A stretch of DNA of 15,970 nt from JBFGWM01 sp041588495 (GTDB lineage Bacteria; Pseudomonadota; Gammaproteobacteria; Pseudomonadales; JBFGWM01), in assembly GCA_041588495.1 (NCBI GenBank), contig JBFGWM010000034.1:1-15970 (forward strand), in the 5' to 3' direction. Numbering within the stretch: position 1 is the stretch's first letter; every line of letters begins with the position of its first letter. The notes beneath the pieces were generated by a model, which did not search any database, was not told where the DNA came from, and saw only the letters and a program-made list of their open reading frames with translations. The translations under genes and the position numbers were made by a program. Of this stretch, positions 1 to 6,894 are shown one piece after another.

Positions 1-61
1 CACTGAAGCGCTCCGGCGTGTCGCGCGAAGGCGTGTCACGATGTACCACCAGACACATCAT
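1..61 (-). CDS. Possible 5' end of an unidentified gene, cut by the window edge
   Basis: An ATG on the minus strand overlaps the stop codon of the adenylate cyclase in the ATGA arrangement typical of translationally coupled genes. A second ATG follows directly. The frame then stays open for 20 codons (beginning MMCLVVHRDT) to the window edge. I recognise no family in so short a stretch. The overlap is the only argument for it; an open run of 20 codons in GC-rich DNA is common by chance, so this may not be a gene. Confidence 0.25.
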   Translation of the reverse strand, partial: MMCLVVHRDTPSRDTPERFS

Positions 62-2295
62 TTCGATGTATGCCTGAACGTCCCGTCCCAGTCCTCAGGC
101 AGATCCTGCTCCCTGAGACTGGCGATTCGCTCCAGGTAGATCTCGTAGAGCTTCACGTCCGGGGCCGAGGATGCCAGTTCCCGCACCAGGTCCTCTGCCC
201 GGCTCCAGCGCTGGCCCACGTAGTGCTCCAGTGCACGATGCCAGCTGTCGAGTTCGGCCTGAACATCCAGAGAGATTTCACCCTTTCTTCCGAGCGGCTC
301 ATACACGGCGATCGCTTCGTCCTTGCCCTTCACCTGGATGCGATCGACAAGGCGGAATATGAACTGATCGCCGGCACCTTTCCGCGTCCCTTCACCGACC
401 AGCATGCGCACGCCGTAAAACTTGGTGACCCCCTCCAGGCGCGAGCCGAGGTTCACGGCATCGCCGAGCACCGTGTAGGCGCGGCGGAACGTCGAGCCCA
501 TGTCACCAACGTTCATGGTGCCGGTGTTGATGCCAATGCCCACGCGGATTTCCGGCAGGCCACGGGCCTCGAGTTCCGGCTTCAGTTCCTCGGTGATCTT
601 GAGCATGGAAAAACCGGCGGCGACGGCGTTCGTGGCGTGGTCCGGATCTTCCAGCGGCGCACCCCAGAACGCCATCACCATGTCGCCGACATACTTGTCG
701 ATGGTGCCCTTGTGATCGAAGATCGTCTGCGTGATCGGCGTGAAATACAGGTTCAGCATTTCCTTGAGCTCGGTCGCCGAAAGGTGCTCGGAAATCGTGG
801 TGAAACTGCGGATATCGCTGAACAACACGGTCATGTCGCGGCTGTCACCGGAAAAGGTGGAAGCGCTGCCCTCCTGGTCCATCATCGCGTCGATATGCGC
901 CGGTGGGACGTACTGGTCGAACATCGACTTGAGCATGCGCCGCTGGGTGTTCTCGCGCAGGAAGCCGATGACGAGGTTGGTGGCAGTAAGCAGCAACACG
1001 AGGAGAACATGACCGGACAACGGCAGGTCGAGCAGACGCTGTTGCCAGAAGTGCAGGTTGGCCGCGACGATACCTGCCAGCACGCTGAGTCCGGTCACGG
1101 TGAGCCAGCCCGGACCGAGGAACGGCAGGATCAGGCTCATGGCGACACCGACGGAGGCCATCAGCACCAGGGTTGCGCCGCGTTCCCAATCGGGGCGTAC
1201 CGGGATGTCCTTCGACAACAGGCCATCGAGGATGTTGGCATGCACCTCCACCCCGGGGAAATTCTTCTCCACCGGGGTCGCCCGCAAATCGGCAAGACCG
1301 ATCGCGGAAGTCCCCACCAGCACAATGGTGGCCTCAAGTTCATCCGCGCCCACCGTGCCGCTCAACACGTCCGTGGCTGAAACGTAATCGAAGGTGCCGC
1401 GGCCGCCCCGGTAGGGCACGATCACCCGGCCTTTGCCGTCGGTGTAAGTGGTCTCCTGGGTCAGGCGCACGCTGGTGATGGCCAGCGTGTCGCCGACCGG
1501 CACCATCTCGACGTTCACGTCGTCGGCAAAAAGGTAAGCCTGCGCGGTGGCGAGAGACAGCGAGGGGTACAGCGCATCACCGTAACGCAGCACGAGGGGC
1601 GACCGGCGTATCACGCCGTCCAGGTCCGGATCGGTGGAAACAAAGCCCCCTCCCAACGCCTGGCCCTGCAGGATCGGCAGGCTCGCCGTGTACCCGGACA
1701 TTTTCGGAACCTGGATGCGGGCCGCCTGTTCCGGAGTGAGATCCAGCACCGGAGCCGGGAGCTCCCCGACCTGGGTCGCCTGCTCGTTGTGCAGGAAATA
1801 GGCGAGGACGACATCGGTTTCCTGCAGGTGCTCGGCCAGCCTGCGATCGAAATCCACGGCCGGGGCAACCGCCTCCAGGCGTTCCACGAAGCCCGGGTCC
1901 ATCACATCGGTGCCGGCAAGGCTTTCCCGGAGTTCCACGGCCACGTTACGTTCGGGCTCCGAAAAAACCACGTCGAAAGCGATCACCACCACGCCGGCCT
2001 CGGCAAGCCGGGTCACCATCCTGGCGACCTTGGCGCGACTCCAGGGCCAGCGCCCCTCGGCCTCAAGACTCTTCTCGTCGATATCGACGATCACGATGCG
2101 ATGGCCGACCTCCGGGCGCGGGACCGGGAACAGGCTGATACGGAGGTCGTAGACGATGTACTCGAGGCGATTACGCAGCTCGACCACAACCGGTTCCGTG
2201 GTGAACTGGAACCAGACGATGAGCAGGCTGCCCAGCAGGCCGGCCAGGATCGGCGGGCCGTGGCCCCTCGAGAACCATCGCAGCAGTCGCTTCAT
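58..2295 (-). CDS. CHASE2-domain class III adenylate cyclase
   Basis: Inner-membrane receptor-type cyclase predicted to convert ATP to cAMP, 745 residues. The order is one N-terminal membrane segment (about 14-31), an extracytoplasmic CHASE2 sensor (about 40-345, ligand unknown), three closely spaced membrane segments (about 373-446), then a class III cyclase domain (about 485-668). Visible catalytic features are the FSDIR motif with metal-binding D494, KYVGD with K534 and the second metal aspartate D538, and LGDAVN with D612, N615 and R619. A lysine and aspartate at the base-recognition positions favour ATP over GTP. About 75 helical residues follow. The ATG at 2295 is preferred over the GTG at 2301 because GGAG lies five bases before it. 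It is divergent from phosphoribulokinase, and crp lies about 3 kb away. Confidence 0.9.
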   Translation of the reverse strand: MKRLLRWFSRGHGPPILAGLLGSLLIVWFQFTTEPVVVELRNRLEYIVYDLRISLFPVPRPEVGHRIVIVDIDEKSLEAEGRWPWSRAKVARMVTRLAEAGVVVIAFDVVFSEPERNVAVELRESLAGTDVMDPGFVERLEAVAPAVDFDRRLAEHLQETDVVLAYFLHNEQATQVGELPAPVLDLTPEQAARIQVPKMSGYTASLPILQGQALGGGFVSTDPDLDGVIRRSPLVLRYGDALYPSLSLATAQAYLFADDVNVEMVPVGDTLAITSVRLTQETTYTDGKGRVIVPYRGGRGTFDYVSATDVLSGTVGADELEATIVLVGTSAIGLADLRATPVEKNFPGVEVHANILDGLLSKDIPVRPDWERGATLVLMASVGVAMSLILPFLGPGWLTVTGLSVLAGIVAANLHFWQQRLLDLPLSGHVLLVLLLTATNLVIGFLRENTQRRMLKSMFDQYVPPAHIDAMMDQEGSASTFSGDSRDMTVLFSDIRSFTTISEHLSATELKEMLNLYFTPITQTIFDHKGTIDKYVGDMVMAFWGAPLEDPDHATNAVAAGFSMLKITEELKPELEARGLPEIRVGIGINTGTMNVGDMGSTFRRAYTVLGDAVNLGSRLEGVTKFYGVRMLVGEGTRKGAGDQFIFRLVDRIQVKGKDEAIAVYEPLGRKGEISLDVQAELDSWHRALEHYVGQRWSRAEDLVRELASSAPDVKLYEIYLERIASLREQDLPEDWDGTFRHTSK

Positions 2296-2328
2296 TGCCA
2301 CTCCAGGGGCAACCGTTCACTGGCACAT

Positions 2329-2361
2329 CGCGGACCGCCGGGCAGGGTCAATGGGTCCGCG
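2329..2361. repeat. Inverted repeat with 8-bp arms in the cyclase/prk intergenic region
   Basis: Perfect arms CGCGGACC (2329-2336) and GGTCCGCG (2354-2361) are separated by 17 bases. They lie 34 bases upstream of the cyclase start codon. The spacer contains a TTGACC hexamer on the minus strand (2346-2351) that resembles a -35 box, but no convincing -10 follows. This could be an operator or a hairpin in the cyclase leader; I cannot tell which. Confidence 0.5.
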
Positions 2362-2371
2362 TATGCCATAC

Positions 2372-2387
2372 TTTGTCCCGGTTCACA
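2372..2387 (+). promoter_or_regulatory. Candidate CRP-type binding site upstream of prk
   Basis: TTTGT-N6-TCACA matches the CRP half-site pair TGTGA-N6-TCACA at 8 of 10 positions, with a perfect right half followed by T as in the classical consensus. It lies 33 bases upstream of the prk start codon, in the region shared with the divergent cyclase. A weak -10-like CATACT (2367-2372) overlaps its left edge, a geometry that would fit repression better than activation. The left half is poor, so the call rests partly on context. Confidence 0.3.
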
Positions 2388-2420
2388 TCTTAGCATCCCG
2401 GTACCGCGGTCCACGCTGCA

Positions 2421-3290
2421 ATGTCCGTATCCCACCCGATCATCGCGGTAACCGGCTCCTCTGGAGCAGGGACCACAACTGTCCGCCGTGCCTTCGAGAA
2501 AATTTTCCAGCGCCTGGATCTGGCTGCCGCCTACGTCGATGGTGACAGCTTTCACCGTTACACCCGCGGAGAAATCACCGCCCTGCTCGCCGAGCCTGAC
2601 ACCGAGAAAAGTGCTTTCAACCACTTCGGCCTGCGCGGCAACCTGCTGGAGAGACTCGAGGCACTGTTCGCGGAATACGCGGCACGCGGAACCGGCAGCG
2701 TGCGTCGCTACGTACATGACGAGGACGTCGCGGACATCGCGCAGGGTTACCCCTCGGGCACCTTCACTCCCTGGGAGCCGTTGCCCCCCGGAACCGACCT
2801 GCTGCTCTACGAGGGCCTGCACGGCGGCTTCAGGAACCGGGAAATCGATGTTGCCCGGCATGTCGACCTCCTGGTCGGCGTGGTCCCGATCATCAATCTC
2901 GAATGGCTCCAGAAAATCAACCGGGACACCCGCGAGCGCGGCTACTCGGAGGAGGCGGTGGTCGACACCATACTCGGTCGCATGGGCGACTACGTCCGCC
3001 ATATCGTTCCCCAGTTCTCCCGCACCCACGTGAATTTTCAGCGGGTACCCACCGTGGACACCTCCAACCCGTTCATTTTCCGGGATGTGCCCAGTGACGC
3101 GGAAAGTTTCGTGGTGATCAGCTTCCGCGACCCGACGCAGGCGGATTTTCCCTCCCTGCTACGGATCATTCATAATGCCTTCAAGTCCCGGGACGACACC
3201 ATCGTGATCCCGGGCACGGCTTTCGGCGAGGCCCTGGAACTTGTCATGGGGCCGCTGATCGAGAACATTGCCAGGGTGCGGACCAGGTAA
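2421..3290 (+). CDS. prk: Phosphoribulokinase (class I, PrkB-like)
   Basis: Phosphorylates ribulose-5-phosphate to ribulose-1,5-bisphosphate with ATP, the substrate-regeneration step before RuBisCO in the Calvin cycle; cytoplasmic. At 289 residues it matches the class I bacterial length. The P-loop is GSSGAGTT (12-19), with threonine where most kinases have lysine, as is normal in this family. Residues at positions known to matter in the Rhodobacter sphaeroides enzyme are all present: D42 in the GDSFHR segment, E131 in YEGLHG, K165, R168, D169 and R173. No RuBisCO gene is in the window. E. coli carries a similar prkB of uncertain role near an OsmC gene and crp, the same neighbours as here, so a Calvin-cycle role is not proven. 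The next gene starts 6 bases downstream, indicating an operon. Confidence 0.93.
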   Translation: MSVSHPIIAVTGSSGAGTTTVRRAFEKIFQRLDLAAAYVDGDSFHRYTRGEITALLAEPDTEKSAFNHFGLRGNLLERLEALFAEYAARGTGSVRRYVHDEDVADIAQGYPSGTFTPWEPLPPGTDLLLYEGLHGGFRNREIDVARHVDLLVGVVPIINLEWLQKINRDTRERGYSEEAVVDTILGRMGDYVRHIVPQFSRTHVNFQRVPTVDTSNPFIFRDVPSDAESFVVISFRDPTQADFPSLLRIIHNAFKSRDDTIVIPGTAFGEALELVMGPLIENIARVRTR

Positions 3291-3296
3291 ACCACC

Positions 3297-3770
3297 ATGC
3301 ACGAGATCAAGGACGCCAACCTCCTCGACTACGCGATCTGCGTCGGCTTGTTCGATGAACTCAATTCGAACGAGTTGATCAACGTGGTGGAGTACCTGAG
3401 GTTGCTGGAATTCGACAAGGACGAGGTCCTGTTTCACGAGAACGATCCAGGCAATTTCGCCTGCTACATCTACGAGGGCGAGATGGCGGTCAGCAAGCTC
3501 CGCGGGGATACCGAGGTGGTGATCGCGGAACTCGCGGAAGGCCGCTCCATCGGCGAGATGGCGCTGTTCGACAGCTTTCCCCGTTCGGCGACCGTGCGCA
3601 CCACCACACCGGGAAAGCTGATCATGCTCACCGAGGAAAGCTTCGACCAACTCGTCGAGGAGCACCCGCGCCTGGGCGTGAAGATCCTGCGCCGGCTGGC
3701 CCGCCTGATGAGCCTGAACCTGCGCAAGACTTCCGCGACCGTGGCTGACCTCATGCAAACCCGGCAATGA
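3297..3770 (+). CDS. Stand-alone cyclic nucleotide-binding domain protein
   Basis: A single cNMP-binding fold of 157 residues with no DNA-binding domain, no membrane segment and no enzymatic domain. The beta-roll spans about 15-112. The phosphate-binding cassette is intact: G86-E87 then M-A-L, and the R96-S97-A pair that contacts the cyclic phosphate and ribose in CRP and PKA. A basic helical tail (about 113-157) rich in Arg and Leu could be a partner-binding or dimerisation surface. It starts 6 bases after the phosphoribulokinase stop codon and is followed 22 bases later by coq7, so it is probably co-transcribed with both. The likely ligand is cAMP from the nearby cyclase. Its output is unknown; modulation of a partner protein is an inference from its architecture. 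Confidence 0.85.
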   Translation: MHEIKDANLLDYAICVGLFDELNSNELINVVEYLRLLEFDKDEVLFHENDPGNFACYIYEGEMAVSKLRGDTEVVIAELAEGRSIGEMALFDSFPRSATVRTTTPGKLIMLTEESFDQLVEEHPRLGVKILRRLARLMSLNLRKTSATVADLMQTRQ

Positions 3771-3792
3771 CCCCTGCCATGGATACACGAAG

Positions 3793-4440
3793 ATGACTGA
3801 ACGCGAACTGAGTCCCCTCGACCGCCTGCTCGCCGGCGCCAACAAGGCCCTGCAAACCCTGGACGCGGGCCATCGCGAACCGCACCGTCCCAACCCGGCG
3901 CCGCCGTCATCCGCGGAGTCGGAACTCGACGACGCGGAACGCCGCCACGTCGCCGGCCTGATGCGGGTCAATCACGCGGGTGAGGTCTGCGCGCAGGCCC
4001 TGTACGAGGGACAGGCGCTGACCGCAAGGGACCCACGCATTCGCGAGGCCATGCAGCGCGCGGCAAGCGAGGAAACCGATCACCTGGCCTGGTGCGAGGA
4101 CCGCCTCCGCGAACTGGACGCCAGGACTACCGTGTTGAATCCCCTGTGGTACGGACTTTCCCTCGGTGTCGGCGCGCTTGCCGGGATCGCCGGGGACCGT
4201 TGGAGCCTGGGATTCGTGGCGGAAACCGAGCGCCAGGTGTGTCGCCACCTGGAGGAACATCTCCGGCAACTCCCGGAGGATGACGAGCGGACCCGTGCGA
4301 TTCTGGAAAAGATGCATGCCGACGAGGCCGGACACGCGACCACCGCGGTGGAGGAGGGTGCCGCGGAACTGCCGCTACCCGTGCGTCACGCCATGTCCCT
4401 GGTTTCGAAGCTCATGACCCGGACCTCCTATCACGTCTGA
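3793..4440 (+). CDS. coq7: Coq7-type di-iron demethoxyubiquinol hydroxylase
   Basis: Performs the penultimate hydroxylation in aerobic ubiquinone synthesis, converting the 6-methoxy-3-methyl polyprenyl benzoquinol to its 5-hydroxy form using O2; a peripheral inner-membrane enzyme. Length is 215 residues. Di-iron ligands are visible in the expected pattern: E64 in NHAGEV, the E94-x-x-H97 pair, a glutamate in the FVAETE segment (E144 or E146), and the E178-x-x-H181 pair in DEAGH. A hydrophobic glycine-rich stretch (about 118-133) probably dips into the membrane. Residues 28-45 are a proline-rich linker. The start has only a weak ribosome-binding sequence, suggesting translation coupled to the gene upstream. 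Its last 10 bases overlap the convergent VOC gene. Confidence 0.94.
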   Translation: MTERELSPLDRLLAGANKALQTLDAGHREPHRPNPAPPSSAESELDDAERRHVAGLMRVNHAGEVCAQALYEGQALTARDPRIREAMQRAASEETDHLAWCEDRLRELDARTTVLNPLWYGLSLGVGALAGIAGDRWSLGFVAETERQVCRHLEEHLRQLPEDDERTRAILEKMHADEAGHATTAVEEGAAELPLPVRHAMSLVSKLMTRTSYHV

Positions 4441-4835
4441 TCCGAGATCGGCGGGTGATAGATGAACTGCACCAGGGTAGCGTCAGGGTCGAGGCAGTAG
4501 AAACTCCGCGCGCCGTCACGATGGGTCTTTGGCGCGGTGCGAATCTCCACCCCGTTTGACTCCAGAAACACGTGCCAGGCATCCACGTCGTCGGGATGTC
4601 GCAGGACGAACCCGATGTGATCGAGTTTCTGTGTCCCTTTGGAGCCGTCCCGCCTGGCACGGTGCAGGGCCAGGTTGTCCGCACCGGAAGTCAGGTACAC
4701 GTTGTCCGGGTCAGGACGCCACTCCACCTGCATGCCCAGCAGATCCACGTAGAAGGACTCGCATGCCGCCAGGTCATCGACGAACAGGGCCACGTGACGC
4801 AGCCCCGCCATGCCCTGCGGACGCTCCATGGCCAT
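4431..4835 (-). CDS. VOC superfamily (glyoxalase/dioxygenase fold) protein
   Basis: A 134-residue protein of the vicinal-oxygen-chelate fold, two beta-alpha-beta-beta-beta modules (about 10-65 and 70-128). Candidate metal ligands are H14 in LRHVALF and H73 in LDHIGF. The C-terminal position usually held by glutamate appears to be Q123, so a glyoxalase I activity should not be assumed; the substrate is unknown. The ATG immediately follows the TGA of the OsmC gene, with GAGG about eight bases before it, so the two are co-transcribed and translationally coupled. Alternative starts at 4829 and 4811 exist; the latter would place the protein start just before the first beta strand. Confidence 0.85.
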   Translation of the reverse strand: MAMERPQGMAGLRHVALFVDDLAACESFYVDLLGMQVEWRPDPDNVYLTSGADNLALHRARRDGSKGTQKLDHIGFVLRHPDDVDAWHVFLESNGVEIRTAPKTHRDGARSFYCLDPDATLVQFIYHPPISDQT

Positions 4836-5261
4836 TCAGGCGCCCTCTTCCACGATCTCGAAATCGTGCGTGATCTCGACACCCGCGCGCTGCAGCATGA
4901 TCGAAGCCGAGCAGTATTTCTCCGCGGAAAGGCGTACTGCCCGCTCGACCTGTCCGGGTTTGAGTCCGCGGCCAGTGACCGTGAAGTGGACGTGAATCCG
5001 GGTGAACACGGCAGGAATTTCATCGGCGCGCTCGGCATCCACCCGTGCCACGCAAGCGGTCACATCCTGGCGTGACTTGCGCAGGATCATGACCACGTCG
5101 AAGGACGAACAGCCGCCCATGCCCAGTAACATCATCTCCATGGGCCGCGCGCCCTGGTTCCTGCCACCCTGGTCCGGCGGGCCGTCCATGCACACCGTGT
5201 GACCGCTTTCCGAACGGCCGTCAAACCGGGCATCACCGGCCCACTCTACGGTCACCTGCAT
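4836..5261 (-). CDS. OsmC family protein (YhfA-like)
   Basis: A 141-residue OsmC/Ohr-fold protein. The two family cysteines are present: C51 in the GGCSSFD motif and C117 in EKYCSAS. In Ohr and OsmC they form the thiol centre that reduces organic peroxides. The sequence looks closer to the E. coli YhfA branch, whose physiological substrate is unsettled, so peroxidase activity is only likely. The start is supported by GAGGT six bases upstream of the ATG. It is divergent from crp, an arrangement also found in E. coli and Pseudomonas aeruginosa, and heads a two-gene operon with the VOC protein. Confidence 0.9.
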   Translation of the reverse strand: MQVTVEWAGDARFDGRSESGHTVCMDGPPDQGGRNQGARPMEMMLLGMGGCSSFDVVMILRKSRQDVTACVARVDAERADEIPAVFTRIHVHFTVTGRGLKPGQVERAVRLSAEKYCSASIMLQRAGVEITHDFEIVEEGA

Positions 5262-5295
5262 CGTTTACCTCGTTCGCTGGCTGCGAAAAGTGCGC

Positions 5296-5301
5296 ATTAT
5301 A
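5296..5301 (-). promoter_or_regulatory. -10 box of the OsmC-VOC operon promoter
   Basis: A perfect TATAAT on the minus strand, 34 bases upstream of the OsmC start codon, gives a predicted leader of about 28 bases. No good -35 hexamer stands at 16-18 bases, so an activator may be involved. Confidence 0.5.
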
Positions 5302-5356
5302 CCTGCAGATTCCCGCCATCCACGGGCTTTTTCAGGGGCCCGGCGCAGGAGCGATC

Positions 5357-5362
5357 TATACT
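5357..5362 (+). promoter_or_regulatory. -10-like box upstream of crp
   Basis: TATACT matches the sigma70 -10 consensus at five of six positions and lies 26 bases before the crp start codon. No recognisable -35 hexamer is present at the right distance. It faces away from the OsmC promoter in the same 127-base interval. Confidence 0.35.
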
Positions 5363-5388
5363 GCAGGAGACCAGCAGGACGCCGCTGA

Positions 5389-6024
5389 ATGATATCCCTC
5401 ACCATCGGGCCCGGAATCCGGGACCTCGAAAAATTCCTGACCCACTGGCACCGCCGCAAGTATCCGTCGGGGCAAACCATCATCCGTGCCGGGGACCGCA
5501 GCGACACCCTGTATTACATCGTGCAGGGTTCGGTGACCGTCCTGCTTGAGGACGAGGAGGGCCGCGAGGTCATCCTCGCATTCCTCAACGCGGGCGACTT
5601 CATTGGTGAAATGGGGCTGTTCGAGGACGCCCAGGGCCGCAGCGCCTGGGTGCGGGCCAAGACCGCATGCGAAATTGCCGAGATCGGCTATGACCGCGTG
5701 CGCGAGGTGGTGGAGGAGAACCCGGAACTGCTCTACGCCATCGGCGCCCAGATGGCGGACCGCCTGCGCCTGACCTCGCGGCGTCTCGGAGATCTCGCGT
5801 TCATGGATGTCGCCGGGCGCATCGCCCGCGCGCTACTCGACCTGTGCAAGCAGCCGGACGCCATGTCCCACCCCGACGGCACGCAGATCCGCATCACCCG
5901 CCAGGAACTCGGCCGCATGGTCGGGTGCTCCCGGGAAATGGCCGGGCGGGTACTGAAGTCCCTGGAGGAACAAAGCCTGATTTCGGTCGCGGGTAAGACC
6001 ATCGTCGTATTCGGAACCCGCTGA
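5389..6024 (+). CDS. crp: cAMP receptor protein (Crp/Vfr-type regulator)
   Basis: Homodimeric global transcription regulator that binds cAMP and then DNA, 211 residues, close to the length of E. coli CRP. The N-terminal cyclic-nucleotide domain (about 15-120) has G73-E74 and R84-S85, matching E. coli G71-E72 and R82-S83. The dimer helix carries T129-S130, matching T127-S128, the residues that contact adenine. The helix-turn-helix (about 168-192) has CSREMAGR with R182, E183 and R187 at the positions that read the TGTGA half-site. This distinguishes it from FNR and other relatives, which lack the full set. AGGA lies nine bases before the ATG. Its convergent neighbour is trpC, as vfr lies beside trpC in Pseudomonas aeruginosa. 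Confidence 0.96.
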   Translation: MISLTIGPGIRDLEKFLTHWHRRKYPSGQTIIRAGDRSDTLYYIVQGSVTVLLEDEEGREVILAFLNAGDFIGEMGLFEDAQGRSAWVRAKTACEIAEIGYDRVREVVEENPELLYAIGAQMADRLRLTSRRLGDLAFMDVAGRIARALLDLCKQPDAMSHPDGTQIRITRQELGRMVGCSREMAGRVLKSLEEQSLISVAGKTIVVFGTR

Positions 6025-6049
6025 CCCGGAGACCGTCCTGTCGCGGAGA

Positions 6050-6070
6050 GTCCCGACGCAGAACCGGGAC
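6050..6070. terminator. Weak hairpin between convergent crp and trpC
   Basis: GTCCCG and CGGGAC, six-base perfect arms around a nine-base loop, lie in the 51-base gap where crp and trpC transcripts meet. It could stop transcription from both sides, but neither strand has a T-tract after the stem, so it is not a standard intrinsic terminator. Confidence 0.25.
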
Positions 6071-6075
6071 CCAAC

Positions 6076-6894
6076 CTAACCCGCGCGTTCCGGGAAGAAC
6101 AGCCCCTGCAATGCGTCACCCGGCGACTTCGCACGCATGAAAGCCTCTCCCACCAGGAAACCCAGCACGCCGTTCTCGAGCATGAGGTCGACATCCTCGC
6201 GCACGGCAATGCCACTTTCCGTGACCACGGTATAACCGGGTGGAATCAGTTCGAGTAGATTGAAGGTCGTGTCGAGGGAGACTTCAAAGGTATGCAGGTT
6301 ACGATTGTTGATGCCGATCAGGCGGCTGTCGACCTGCAGGGCCCGCTCCAGTTCCAATCGGTTGTGCACCTCCAGCAGCACGTCCATGCCCATACCGGTC
6401 GCCAGCCGGCTCAGCATCTGCAGTTGCAGGTCGTCGAGCACGGAGAGAATCAGGAGAATGCAGTCGGCGCCCAGGGCGCGCGCCTCGTAGACCTGGTAGG
6501 TGTCGATCAGGAAATCCTTGCGCAACACCGGCAGGCTGCACGCGTCGCGGGCTTCCTGCAGGTATGCGTCGGAGCCCTGGAAATACTTCTCATCGGTCAG
6601 CACCGAGAGACAGGCCGCGCCCGCACGCTCGTAGTCGGCGGCGATCTCCGCGGGGTGAAACTTCTTGCGCAGGACGCCCTTGCTCGGCGAGGCGCGCTTG
6701 ATCTCGGCGATGATCGCCGGCTCGTCACGCTCCATGCGCTGCGTCAGCGCACGCTGGAAACCCCGTGCCGGAGCCATCTTTTCGGCCCGCGCGCGGAGAT
6801 CACCAATCTGCACCTCCGCCTTGCGCGCGCGAACCTCGCGCTGCTTGTGAAGGCAGATGTCCTGCAGGATTGAAGGTACTTTCAACGCCATCAT
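6076..6894 (-). CDS. trpC: Indole-3-glycerol phosphate synthase
   Basis: Closes and decarboxylates 1-(2-carboxyphenylamino)-1-deoxyribulose-5-phosphate to indole-3-glycerol phosphate, a tryptophan pathway step. At 272 residues it is monofunctional, without the TrpF fusion found in enteric bacteria. The TIM-barrel active-site residues are visible: E64 and K66 in EIKRASPSKG, K126 in LRKDF, E175 in LLEVH, N196 in INNRN, and E226-S227 in ESGI. Its ATG overlaps the trpD stop codon as ATGA, so the two are translationally coupled; a second ATG follows at 6891. It is the last gene of the trpGDC unit. Confidence 0.97.
   Translation of the reverse strand: MMALKVPSILQDICLHKQREVRARKAEVQIGDLRARAEKMAPARGFQRALTQRMERDEPAIIAEIKRASPSKGVLRKKFHPAEIAADYERAGAACLSVLTDEKYFQGSDAYLQEARDACSLPVLRKDFLIDTYQVYEARALGADCILLILSVLDDLQLQMLSRLATGMGMDVLLEVHNRLELERALQVDSRLIGINNRNLHTFEVSLDTTFNLLELIPPGYTVVTESGIAVREDVDLMLENGVLGFLVGEAFMRAKSPGDALQGLFFPERAG

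Noticed and set aside
70..1380. Plus-strand open frame of 436 codons opposite the adenylate cyclase
   Set aside because: It lies wholly antisense to a gene with clear CHASE2 and cyclase motifs, has no recognisable motif, and long antisense frames are expected in GC-rich genes.
5181..5196. TGTGA-N6-TCCGA, a second CRP-like match
   Set aside because: It lies inside the OsmC coding sequence far from a promoter position, with a poor right half.
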